Positions 51,661 to 59,644 of a stretch of 64,000 bases of DNA are shown here, piece by piece. Both the position numbers and the translations under genes were made by a program. Under the pieces are notes generated by a model. It saw only the letters and a program-made list of their open reading frames with translations. It made no database searches and was not told the DNA's origin. Each line of letters begins with the position of its first letter. The first letter of the stretch is position 1. The DNA comes from Mycobacterium kansasii ATCC 12478 (GTDB taxonomy: Bacteria > Actinomycetota > Actinomycetes > Mycobacteriales > Mycobacteriaceae): NCBI RefSeq assembly GCF_000157895.3, contig NC_022663.1, positions 4,464,001 to 4,528,000 on the forward strand, in the 5' to 3' direction.

Positions 51661-52890
51661 ATGTCCAGTGAAGCCAAGATCAAGGTCAAAGGCCCGTTGG
51701 TCGAGCTCGACGGCGACGAGATGACCCGCGTCATTTGGAAGCTCATCAAGGACAAGCTGATACTGCCGCATCTGGACATCAATCTGGAGTACTACGACCT
51801 GGGCATCGAGCACCGTGACCAAACCAATGACCAGGTGACGATCGACGCGGCCTATGCCATCAAGCGACACGGTGTGGGCGTCAAATGCGCAACCATCACC
51901 CCCGACGAGGCGCGCGTCCAGGAATTCAACCTGAAGAAGATGTGGCTGTCACCCAACGGGACCATACGAAACATCTTGGGCGGCACCATCTTCCGCGAGC
52001 CGATCGTGATCTCGAACGTGCCTCGGCTGGTTCCGGGCTGGACCAAGCCAATCGTCATCGGCCGCCACGCTTTTGGTGACCAATACCGCGCAACGAATTT
52101 CAAGGTGGAAAAACCCGGCACCGTCACCCTGACATTCACTCCCGCCGACGGCAGTCAGCCGATCGTCCATGAACTCGTGTCTATTCCCGAGGACGGCGGT
52201 GTGGTGATGGGAATGTACAACTTCCGCAAATCCATCCAGGATTTCGCGCGCGCGTCGTTCTCCTATGGCCTCAACGCCAAATGGCCGGTCTATCTGTCGA
52301 CCAAGAACACCATCCTCAAGGCCTACGACGGCATGTTCAAAGACGAGTTCCAGCGAATCTACGAAACCGAATTCAAGGACGAGTTCGAAGCCGAGGGCCT
52401 GACCTACGAGCACCGGCTGATCGACGACATGGTTGCCGCGTGCCTGAAGTGGGAGGGCGGCTACGTCTGGGCGTGCAAGAACTACGACGGCGACGTCCAG
52501 TCCGACACCGTCGCGCAGGGCTACGGTTCGCTGGGCCTGATGACATCGGTGCTGATGACGGCCGACGGCAAGACGGTCGAGGCCGAAGCCGCCCACGGCA
52601 CCGTCACCCGCCATTACCGCCATTACCAGGCCGGACAACCCACCTCGACCAACCCGATCGCCTCGATCTTCGCCTGGACCCGCGGGCTGGCGCATCGCGG
52701 CAAGCTGGACAACACCCCCGCGGTCGTCGAATTCGCGCAGACGCTGGAAGACGTGGTCATCAAGACGGTGGAAAGCGGCAAGATGACCAAGGATCTGGCC
52801 ATCCTGATCGGCCCGCAGCAGGGCTGGCTCAACAGCGAGGAGTTTCTCGACGCGATCGCCGAGAACCTGGAGAAAAGGCTGGTTGGTTAG
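51661..52890 (+). CDS. icd: NADP-dependent isocitrate dehydrogenase (homodimeric)
   Basis: 409-residue isocitrate dehydrogenase of the eukaryote-like dimeric class, oxidatively decarboxylating isocitrate to 2-oxoglutarate in the TCA cycle. Visible are the N terminus IKVKGPLVELDGDEMTRVIW, the substrate motif SPNGTIRNILGGTIFREPI, VIGRHAFGDQYRATNF, the metal-binding region YEHRLIDDMVAACLKWEGGYVWACKNYDGD, and NADP-binding EAAHGTVTRHYR. It matches Icd1 (Rv3339c). GGAGG at 51644-51648 is 12 bases before the ATG. It diverges from metY. Confidence 0.97.
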   Translation: MSSEAKIKVKGPLVELDGDEMTRVIWKLIKDKLILPHLDINLEYYDLGIEHRDQTNDQVTIDAAYAIKRHGVGVKCATITPDEARVQEFNLKKMWLSPNGTIRNILGGTIFREPIVISNVPRLVPGWTKPIVIGRHAFGDQYRATNFKVEKPGTVTLTFTPADGSQPIVHELVSIPEDGGVVMGMYNFRKSIQDFARASFSYGLNAKWPVYLSTKNTILKAYDGMFKDEFQRIYETEFKDEFEAEGLTYEHRLIDDMVAACLKWEGGYVWACKNYDGDVQSDTVAQGYGSLGLMTSVLMTADGKTVEAEAAHGTVTRHYRHYQAGQPTSTNPIASIFAWTRGLAHRGKLDNTPAVVEFAQTLEDVVIKTVESGKMTKDLAILIGPQQGWLNSEEFLDAIAENLEKRLVG

Positions 52891-52912
52891 GCCCGAAAGG
52901 TCCCGGCCCACA

Positions 52913-53009
52913 CGAGTGTGCGGCTACGGCTTTCAGAGTGTGTCCAGGGTGGGCGATCGGCCGAGAACTCCGCCACGAGTGCACTGTCGAGGCCGTAGCC
53001 GCACACTCG
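52913..53009. repeat. 18-bp perfect inverted repeat with 61-bp centre
   Basis: CGAGTGTGCGGCTACGGC (52913-52930) and GCCGTAGCCGCACACTCG (52992-53009) are perfect inverted repeats around 61 bp, filling the gap between the convergent icd and hydrolase genes. It has no coding capacity. It may be a small mobile palindromic repeat or a bidirectional terminator. Confidence 0.75.
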
Positions 53010-53024
53010 GCGGGGACCCGCTGG

Positions 53025-53867
53025 TCAGCTAGCCGGCGGGTCGACGGCCCGGATGTGCGGGCAGCATTCCTCGATGAAGCTGCTGATCACCTCGGTGATG
53101 CGTTCCGGCGCCTCGTACATCGGAACGTGGCCCACGTTCTTGATCACGGTGACACGGTGGTCGTCGGGCAGGTGGGTGGTGAAGTGCCGGGTGTAGCGGG
53201 GTGAGGGGATGATCCGGTCCTTACCGCAGATCACCAGATGCGCCGGGACGGCGTTCTCGGCCAATTCCCGCAAGCCGTGCATGAGCAGCGCCTTGACCAG
53301 CAGCTGGAAGTAGGCCGGGCAGTGTGCCACGTCGTCGATGATGCCGTGCAGTTCCGCGTCGTCGACCCCATCCGGTGAGGCGCTGATCGCGTAGGTGGCC
53401 AGCGGGCGGCTGAACGGCAGCCGCAGCACCCGTTGCCGGAACATCCAGGCCAGCACCAGCAACGGGATACCCAGGATGAACTTGGCGATCACCTCGAACT
53501 TGGCCGGGCTCCAGCGGTGCCAGCCGCCGGCGGGGGCGATGCCGGTGACGCTGCGCGCCCGTCCGCGCCGCTCCAGCTCGAAGGCGACCCAGCCGCCCAG
53601 CGAGTTTCCGACGATGTGGGCGGTGTCCCAGCCCAGTTCGTCCATCTGGCGCTCGACGTGATCGGCCAGCACCGCCGAGGACAGGAACCAGGTACCGGCA
53701 CGGGGCCCGCCGTTGTGGCTGGCCATGGTGGGGGCGAACACCTCGTAGCGGCCGGTGTCGGCCAGTTGGCGGGCCACTTTCTCCCATACCGCCTGGGACA
53801 GCAGGAACGGGTGCAGCAGCAGGACCGGCTCGCCGGAGCCCAGGTGGATCGGAGCGCGGGTAGGCAT
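53025..53867 (-). CDS. Alpha/beta-hydrolase (Rv3338/Rv3337-like, intact)
   Basis: 280-residue alpha/beta hydrolase. The oxyanion-side strand is PVLLLHPFLLSQAVW, the nucleophile elbow VGNSLGGW (S89), the acid site probably LVICGKDRIIPSP, and the catalytic His in NVGHVPMYEAPERI. Start at 53867 (MPTRAPIHLGSGEP); 33 further upstream codons lack family features. In M. tuberculosis the corresponding sequence is annotated as two short genes (Rv3338 and Rv3337), so this appears to be the uninterrupted form. Substrate unknown. It converges with icd. Confidence 0.85.
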   Translation of the reverse strand: MPTRAPIHLGSGEPVLLLHPFLLSQAVWEKVARQLADTGRYEVFAPTMASHNGGPRAGTWFLSSAVLADHVERQMDELGWDTAHIVGNSLGGWVAFELERRGRARSVTGIAPAGGWHRWSPAKFEVIAKFILGIPLLVLAWMFRQRVLRLPFSRPLATYAISASPDGVDDAELHGIIDDVAHCPAYFQLLVKALLMHGLRELAENAVPAHLVICGKDRIIPSPRYTRHFTTHLPDDHRVTVIKNVGHVPMYEAPERITEVISSFIEECCPHIRAVDPPAS

Positions 53868-53952
53868 ATTTCCGACATTACAAGGTGGTACCGCCGGTAT
53901 CGCAAGCGTCCGCAAATCGCTCTGCCGGCCGCGTGACAAGATCAGGGGCATC

Positions 53953-54984
53953 ATGAGCACCCCCACCGGATCCCGCCGAATTTTCTCCGGCGTGCAGCCA
54001 ACGTCCGATTCGCTTCACCTGGGCAACGCCCTGGGCGCCGTCACCCAGTGGGTCGCGCTGCAAGACGACCACGACGCGTTCTTCTGCGTGGTCGACCTGC
54101 ACGCGATCACCCTGCCGCAGGATCCGGAGGCGCTGCGCCGCCGGACCCTGATCACGGCCGCGCAATACCTGGCGCTGGGCATCGACCCGGCGCGCGCCAC
54201 CATCTTCGTGCAGAGTCACGTCCCCGCTCACAGCCAGTTGGCCTGGGTGCTGGGTTGTTTCACCGGTTTCGGTCAGGCCTCGCGGATGACCCAGTTCAAG
54301 GACAAGTCGAGTCGCCAGGGCGCCGAGTCCACCACCGTCGGCCTGTTCACCTACCCGGTGTTGCAGGCCGCCGACGTGCTGGCCTACGACAGCGACCTGG
54401 TGCCGGTGGGGGAGGACCAGCGCCAGCACCTGGAGCTGGCACGCGACGTCGCGCAGCGGTTCAACAGCCGCTTCCCGGACACCTTCGTGGTTCCCGACGT
54501 GCTCATTCCCAAGATCACCGCCAAGATCTACGACCTGCAGGACCCGACGTCGAAGATGAGCAAGTCGGCCAGCACCGACGCCGGGCTGATCAGCCTGCTC
54601 GATGACCCGGCATTGTCTGCCAAGAAGATTCGCTCGGCGGTGACCGACAGCGAGCGGGAGATTCGGTACGACCCGGACGCCAAACCGGGTGTGTCGAATC
54701 TGCTCAGCATCCAGTCGGCGGTGACCGGGGTCGGCATCGAAGCCCTGGTCGACGCCTATGCCGGACGCGGCTACGGCGACCTGAAGAAAGACACCGCCGA
54801 GGCCGTCGTCGCCTACGTCAGCCCCATCAAAGCCCGGGTCGACGAGCTGACCGCCGACGTGGCCGAACTCGAGTCCGTGCTGCAGGCCGGGGCCGAGCGC
54901 GCCCACGATGTCGCCAGCAAAACCGTCCAGCGGGTCTATGAAAGGCTTGGTTTCCTACCGCAAAGGGGTAATCACCTGCCATGA
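53953..54984 (+). CDS. trpS: Tryptophanyl-tRNA synthetase
   Basis: Class I synthetase charging tRNA-Trp. 343 residues, with FSGVQPTSDSLHLGNALGAV at the N terminus (HLGN as HIGH), DLHAITLPQDPEALR, the tryptophan-pocket sequence TYPVLQAADVLAYDSDLVPVGEDQRQHLELARDVA, and SKMSKSAS. The ATG at 53953 begins the conserved N terminus; the frame is open upstream only as an antisense shadow of the hydrolase. Its stop overlaps the yihY start by ATGA. Confidence 0.97.
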   Translation: MSTPTGSRRIFSGVQPTSDSLHLGNALGAVTQWVALQDDHDAFFCVVDLHAITLPQDPEALRRRTLITAAQYLALGIDPARATIFVQSHVPAHSQLAWVLGCFTGFGQASRMTQFKDKSSRQGAESTTVGLFTYPVLQAADVLAYDSDLVPVGEDQRQHLELARDVAQRFNSRFPDTFVVPDVLIPKITAKIYDLQDPTSKMSKSASTDAGLISLLDDPALSAKKIRSAVTDSEREIRYDPDAKPGVSNLLSIQSAVTGVGIEALVDAYAGRGYGDLKKDTAEAVVAYVSPIKARVDELTADVAELESVLQAGAERAHDVASKTVQRVYERLGFLPQRGNHLP

Positions 54985-56021
54985 GCGAGCCGGCCGAGCC
55001 TGGAATCCTCGATAGGCTGCGGGCCCGGCACGGGTGGTTCGACCATGCGGTGCGCGCCTACAAACGGTTCAGCGAGCGCCGGGGCGGCTTTTTTGCCGCA
55101 GGCCTGACGTACTACACGATCTTCGCGTTGTTCCCGCTGCTGATGGTCGGCTTTGCCGTCGTCGGGTTCACGCTGTCGCGCAACGACAGGCTGCTGAACA
55201 TGACCTATGACCGGATCCGGGCACTGGTTCCGGGCGCCTTCGGTCAGCAGCTGATCGACTTGGTGAACTCGGCCATCGATGCGCGGGCGTCCGTCGGCGT
55301 CATCGGCCTGGCCACCGCGGCGTGGGCCGGGCTGGGCTGGATGTCGCATCTGCGGGTGGCGTTGAGCGAGATGTGGGCACATCCCGTCGAGTTGGGGAAC
55401 TACGTGCGTAACAAGCTCTCTGACCTGGCGGCGATGGTCGGGACGTTCGTGGTGACCATGGCTACCATTGCGCTGACCGCGCTGGGCTACCTGCGGCCGA
55501 TGGCGACGGCTTTGAAATGGCTTGGCATCCCGGAGTTTTCGCTGCTGGACTGGATCTTCAGGGCGATCTCGGTGGTGCTGTCGGTGGTGGTGTCGTGGCT
55601 GCTGTTCACCTGGATGATCGCACGGCTGCCGCGGCAGTCGGGGCGCTTCGTCACCTCGATGCGGGCCGGTTTGATCGCCGCCGTCGGGTTCGAGCTGTTC
55701 AAGCAGGTGGGGTCGATCTACCTGCGGACGGTCCTGCGCAGCCCGGCGGGCGCGACGTTCGGGCCGGTGCTGGGTTTGATGGTGTTCGCCTACGTCACCG
55801 CGTACCTGGTGCTGTTTTCCACCGCGTGGGCGGCCACCGACTCCGAAGAGGACCCGCGTGCCAAGCATGTCGATCCGCCCGGCCCCGCGATCATCCGGCC
55901 GCGCATACAGGTCAACGAGGGCCTGGCTGCGCGTCAGGCGCTGGTCGCGGTGGCTACCGGAGCCTTTGGGGCTCTGACGTTTTCACGATTACTGCGGCGG
56001 CGAACCCGCGGACCGGATTGA
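54981..56021 (+). CDS. YihY/virulence factor BrkB family membrane protein (Rv3335c-like)
   Basis: 346-residue inner-membrane protein with about six transmembrane helices (GLTYYTIFALFPLLMVGFAVVGF, VIGLATAAWAGLGWMSHL, LSDLAAMVGTFVVTMATIALTALGYL, and others) and the family motif GGFFAAGLTYYTIFALFPLL. It was once thought to be RNase BN; the actual function is unclear. Coupled to trpS by ATGA, as in M. tuberculosis (Rv3336c-Rv3335c). Confidence 0.9.
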   Translation: MSEPAEPGILDRLRARHGWFDHAVRAYKRFSERRGGFFAAGLTYYTIFALFPLLMVGFAVVGFTLSRNDRLLNMTYDRIRALVPGAFGQQLIDLVNSAIDARASVGVIGLATAAWAGLGWMSHLRVALSEMWAHPVELGNYVRNKLSDLAAMVGTFVVTMATIALTALGYLRPMATALKWLGIPEFSLLDWIFRAISVVLSVVVSWLLFTWMIARLPRQSGRFVTSMRAGLIAAVGFELFKQVGSIYLRTVLRSPAGATFGPVLGLMVFAYVTAYLVLFSTAWAATDSEEDPRAKHVDPPGPAIIRPRIQVNEGLAARQALVAVATGAFGALTFSRLLRRRTRGPD

Positions 56022-56094
56022 CGCCGGCGGCTGCCGCCAGTGGTTTCTGAGCCTGAAAGCACCTGGGCCAGTGCCCATTCCGGCCCCAGCTGAG

Positions 56095-56385
56095 CTAGCC
56101 GCCCCACTTGGCGGCTTCGGCCTGGTCGCGGGCCATCATGGCGGTGGTGTTGGATTGGTGCGTGCCGGCCATCGACTGATACGCCCCCACCAGGTCTTGC
56201 AGGGCCTGGCTCCATTGCGCCTGCCAGGATTGATAGGTCATGCCGGTATCGCCTTGCCAGGCATTCGCCAGCGCGGCTTGCTCACTGGCGATATCCGCGC
56301 CCAGGCTGTGCAGCGTGCCGGCATAGCCGGACATGTCGCCGGCGTGCGCCATCATCGCCGGGTAGTTGTACATGATCTGTGACAT
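56095..56385 (-). CDS. ESAT-6-like protein, EsxH (TB10.4) homologue
   Basis: 96-residue WXG100 protein very similar to EsxH of ESX-3: MSQIMYNYPAMMAHAGDMSG, NAWQGDTGMTYQSWQAQW (the WxG turn), and MMARDQAEAAKWGG at the C terminus. EsxH forms a secreted heterodimer with EsxG, tied to iron/zinc acquisition and interference with host ESCRT. It is the last gene of a PE-PPE-esxG-esxH cassette, but its partner esxG is frameshifted here, so it may pair with an EsxG encoded elsewhere. Start at the second of two adjacent ATGs. Confidence 0.92.
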   Translation of the reverse strand: MSQIMYNYPAMMAHAGDMSGYAGTLHSLGADIASEQAALANAWQGDTGMTYQSWQAQWSQALQDLVGAYQSMAGTHQSNTTAMMARDQAEAAKWGG

Positions 56386-56414
56386 CACAAAGCCTTTCGC
56401 GGTTCTAGGGCCAC

Positions 56415-56706
56415 TCAGAACCCGGTGTAGGTGGACGCGGCGGCGCCGTCAGCGGCCACACAGGTGCCCGCGGCGTCGCCCAGGTTGGCTTGCGCAATGT
56501 CCAGCAAGGCGTTGACCTGCGCAACGGCCGCCACGAAACGGGCGTGGGCACTCTGGAAAGCCGCCGCGGACTGCCCGACGTGAAACGCCTGGGCCGCCGT
56601 CGCTGATTGCTCGGCCTGATCGATCCTGTGCCGCATCAACCCTGCAGTGGCGGCAAATACCGACTGGGGCGCGACCAGCTGTGGAATATGGCTCCAACAT
56701 ACTCAT
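56415..56706 (-). pseudogene. EsxG (TB9.8) homologue with N-terminal frameshift
   Basis: One frame encodes the EsxG body: HIPQLVAPQSVFAATAGLMRHRIDQ and on to the C terminus GDAAGTCVAADGAAASTYTGF. The natural start, ATG at 56706 preceded by GGAGA, reads MSMLE and then leaves that frame. EsxG begins MSLLDAHIPQLVAS. The break falls at about codon 6, near 56690, and is equivalent to loss of two bases. In the body frame no ATG or GTG exists before ATG 56639 (a TTG adjoins it), so translation would lose roughly the first 23 residues of helix 1. A sequencing error is possible. Confidence 0.8.
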
Positions 56707-56748
56707 AACGGTTGTTCTCCGAGTGGTTTCGGGCTGCTCGTCGTCGTC

Positions 56749-57942
56749 TCAATGACCGGATGCTGCAAGCTGTTTCGACTCCCAGGTCGCCGGCAGCATC
56801 GGCATCCGTGCACCACTGGCAAGCTCGCCGGCCGGCACATCCGCCAACCCCGACGGCTGCGTGACGGTCTCCTTGATGGCGGTGCCGGCAAATCCGGACA
56901 GGCCCGCGCCCTGGTCAGAAGCCACCACCGAACCTGGTTCCACAGCCGACACCAGTCTTGCTTCCGGAGCCCGGCTCGCCGCGGACCGCACGGGAGAAGA
57001 CTCGCTTACCGCCGATGCCATCACCGCGGGCGCGGCAACGGGCACGGCGTCGGCCGTCTTGAGTTCGGCGTCAGCCGCGAGGTACTGAGTAATCCCGATC
57101 GGCAACGCCGTCGACAACGGAATCGCCGCCGCAGCCGGCAGCGCAAGCAGTGACCCGCCCAGCAGGAATGGCGATGCGATCAGCAGCAACGGCGGTCCCA
57201 GGATGAGCGCCAGGATCGCGAAGACTATCGCGTAGGTGAATATCAGCAGCGGCGTGATGAGCGCGATGACGATGGCATATGCCACGATGGCGAACAGGAT
57301 CTCCAGTGATATCAGGATGATCTGGATCAATATCACAATGATGATCGGCAGTTCGCCCACTGTGGCGGCAATGCCCGGGATGGCAGCGGCTGCACCCAGG
57401 CCGGCATTGAGCAGTACCGGCGCCGGTGTGGTCTGAGGTGCCGACGCCAGCGCCGTGCCCGCAACGGCCTGGTAGCCGCTCATCGTCGTGGCCGCCTGGA
57501 CCCACATCCGCATGTAGTCGGCCTCGTTGAGGGCAATCGGAATCGTGTTGATGCCAAAGAAGTTCGTCCCCACCAACACCGCGTGCGTGGTGTGGTTGGC
57601 GGCCAGTTCGGCCAGCGTCGGCATGGCCGCCAGCGCGCTGGCATAGGCTCCGGCCGCGGCCTCGTGCTGGGCTGCCATCACCGCGCTGTCGGCACTGATC
57701 TGGGTCAGCCAGGCCAGGTACGGCGCGTGGGCGGCCGCGTAGCTCTCCGCACTCGGCCCTTGCCACGCTGCGGTGTGCACCACCGTTAGCGCGGCAGCGA
57801 GTTCTTCTGCGGCAGCAGCATATTCGGAACTCAGCGACGTCCACGACGCGGCGGCCGTCAACAGGGAAGCGGGACCGGGACCGGAACTGAGCAACGCTGA
57901 ATGGACCTCTGGTGGCGAGGCAAACCAGATGGGTGCCGTCAT
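56749..57942 (-). CDS. PPE family protein (PPE4-like)
   Basis: 397-residue PPE protein. The PPE domain (MTAPIWFASPPEVHSALLSSGPGPASLL) continues through AAWQGPSAESYAAAHAPYLAWLTQ and AALAAMPTLAELAANHTTHAVLVGTNFFGINTIPIALNEADYMRMW. It closely resembles PPE4 of the ESX-3 locus. Its C-terminal half has a long hydrophobic stretch (ELPIIIVILIQIILISLEILFAIVAYAIVIALI) and then an acidic/alanine-rich tail. The start at 57942 overlaps the PE stop by ATGA. Probably secreted or surface-displayed as a PE-PPE pair through ESX-3. Confidence 0.92.
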   Translation of the reverse strand: MTAPIWFASPPEVHSALLSSGPGPASLLTAAASWTSLSSEYAAAAEELAAALTVVHTAAWQGPSAESYAAAHAPYLAWLTQISADSAVMAAQHEAAAGAYASALAAMPTLAELAANHTTHAVLVGTNFFGINTIPIALNEADYMRMWVQAATTMSGYQAVAGTALASAPQTTPAPVLLNAGLGAAAAIPGIAATVGELPIIIVILIQIILISLEILFAIVAYAIVIALITPLLIFTYAIVFAILALILGPPLLLIASPFLLGGSLLALPAAAAIPLSTALPIGITQYLAADAELKTADAVPVAAPAVMASAVSESSPVRSAASRAPEARLVSAVEPGSVVASDQGAGLSGFAGTAIKETVTQPSGLADVPAGELASGARMPMLPATWESKQLAASGH

Positions 57943-58250
57943 GCCAGGCCGCCCGAAATCCCGTACGCGCACGCAGCCACGGCATCACCGGCGGCATAGC
58001 CGATACCGGACTCGCCGAGAGCGGCACCGGAGCGCCCGAGCTCTTCGACGCCGCCGGCCGCAACCGTGGCATGAATGTCGCCCTGGACGCTGAACCCGGC
58101 CGCCGTCGCCACCGAGACCGGGTCGGCTGCCGGGGGCACCACCGCCGTGATCAGCGGTGCGGCGCCGGCGTGCGCGGCCGTGAGCCGCGCGGTGAGCGCC
58201 TCGACCGCGGCGCTGGCGGCTGCCAGACCTTCGGGAACGACTCGCAGCAT
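57939..58250 (-). CDS. PE family protein (PE5-like)
   Basis: 103-residue stand-alone PE protein: MLRVVPEGLAAASAAVEALTARLTAAHAGAAPLI, VVPPAADPVSVATAAGFSVQGD, ending YAAGDAVAACAYGISGGLA. It resembles PE5 of ESX-3, the partner of PPE4. The ATG at 58250 matches the family start; the open frame upstream has no PE features. It heads a four-gene cassette with PPE, esxG and esxH. Upstream (58251-58516) no other gene is seen and no obvious IdeR or Zur box was found. Confidence 0.9.
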   Translation of the reverse strand: MLRVVPEGLAAASAAVEALTARLTAAHAGAAPLITAVVPPAADPVSVATAAGFSVQGDIHATVAAGGVEELGRSGAALGESGIGYAAGDAVAACAYGISGGLA

Positions 58251-58516
58251 TACCCTCGCACTCCTTCTGATCGCGTCTTGCCTCCTTGCTCGGTCCCGGT
58301 CTGGTCGAGCAACACCGGCGCCTATTGTGCATGCTTCGCAAGGGCCGCGCCATGCGAGATATACCGTAGGGAAACAGTTGCATAACGCAATGATCAGCCG
58401 ACGTTGGGTGTACACAACCGCTTCGCAGCTTCTCGACCGCTGCGGTGCGGGATGAACAGGATGAAGACGTGCCAGGCTAAGCGCCGCGTGCCATGGGTTT
58501 GCGGTGCAGCCGATCG

Positions 58517-59644
58517 TCAGAAGTCGATCCACTCGCCGTGGGCCATCACCGCGGCAACCCGCAGATCTCGGTCCAGCACAACGAGATCGGCGTCCAGGCC
58601 GGCCCGCAGACTGCCGATGCCCGCCAGCCCGAGAGCGCCGACCGGGGTCGTCGAGGTCATCTGCACCGCGGCGGCCAGCGCGTCGTCGTCCGGATCGGGT
58701 CCGGCCACGCCGCGAAACAACTCATCCATGGTGGCCGTGCTGCCGGCGATGGTCGACGTCCCGCGCACCCGCGCCACCCCGGACTCGACATCGATCGGCA
58801 CCGAGCCCAGCCAGTATGCTCCGTCGCCGTATCCGGCGGCGGCCATCGCGTCGGTGATCAGGGCAACCCGGTCAGGGCCGGCGGCCGCGATCACCGCCCG
58901 TACCACGGCCGGGTGAACGTGGACGCCGTCGGCGATCAGTTCGACCGTCACCCGGGGATCCGCCAGCAAGGCCAGCGCGGGCCCGGGTGCGCGATGGTCC
59001 AGCGGCGGCATCGCGTTGAACAGGTGGGTGCCCACCGTGGCGCCGAGTTCGACGGCATGGCGGGTCTGCTCGTACGTGGCATCCGAATGGCCCACAGCCA
59101 CAACAACGTTCGCATCCAGGAGGCGACGGATCGCCCGGTCGGCGCCGGGCAGCTCGGGAGCCAGTGTCACCATTCGGATGGTGCCGTCGGCGGCGGCCAG
59201 CACCGCCTCGATCTCGGCGGGGTCCGGGGCGCGCAGCTGCGTGGGATCATGTGCGCCGCAGCGCGCTCGACTCAGCCACGGTCCTTCCAGATGGATGCCG
59301 GCGACGGCGCCCAACCGGGTCGCTTGGGCGGCACGAGTCACGGCATCGAGCAAGGCTGCCGGCGCCGCGGTGACCAGGCTTGCCAGCATGGTCGTGGTGC
59401 CGTGGCGCGCGTGAAACCTCGCCGCCCGGCCGATGTCGCCGTCGGTGACCGATGCGCCGCCGCCGCCGTGCACGTGCATGTCGACAAAGCCGGGCACCAG
59501 CAGGGCGTCGGGGAAATCGACGTCGGGCGGCTGCGCCGGCCGGCCGGCGCCGCAGGCCGAAATCGTTGGGCCGGCTGTCTGCACCCAGCCCGGCCGGCAC
59601 ACCTGCCCGTCGATGACGGCGGCGCCGGCGTGGATCAGGCTCAC
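58517..59644 (-). CDS. nagA: N-acetylglucosamine-6-phosphate deacetylase
   Basis: Amidohydrolase that deacetylates GlcNAc-6-P in amino-sugar recycling. 375 residues. Metal/active-site motifs are FVDMHVHGGGG, GIHLEGPWLSRARCGAHDP, VVAVGHSDATYEQ, GTHLFNAMPPLDHRAPG and VALITDAMAAAG (catalytic Asp). The start codon is GTG at 59644, overlapping the sugar-porter stop (GTGA). The frame continues upstream only as a shadow. Gene order with the porter and dacB1 matches Rv3332-Rv3330. Confidence 0.94.
   Translation of the reverse strand: MSLIHAGAAVIDGQVCRPGWVQTAGPTISACGAGRPAQPPDVDFPDALLVPGFVDMHVHGGGGASVTDGDIGRAARFHARHGTTTMLASLVTAAPAALLDAVTRAAQATRLGAVAGIHLEGPWLSRARCGAHDPTQLRAPDPAEIEAVLAAADGTIRMVTLAPELPGADRAIRRLLDANVVVAVGHSDATYEQTRHAVELGATVGTHLFNAMPPLDHRAPGPALALLADPRVTVELIADGVHVHPAVVRAVIAAAGPDRVALITDAMAAAGYGDGAYWLGSVPIDVESGVARVRGTSTIAGSTATMDELFRGVAGPDPDDDALAAAVQMTSTTPVGALGLAGIGSLRAGLDADLVVLDRDLRVAAVMAHGEWIDF

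Noticed and set aside
58251..58516. IdeR or Zur box upstream of the ESX-3-like cassette
   Set aside because: No sequence resembling either consensus was found; only an imperfect TTGC-ATAAC-GCAA element is present.
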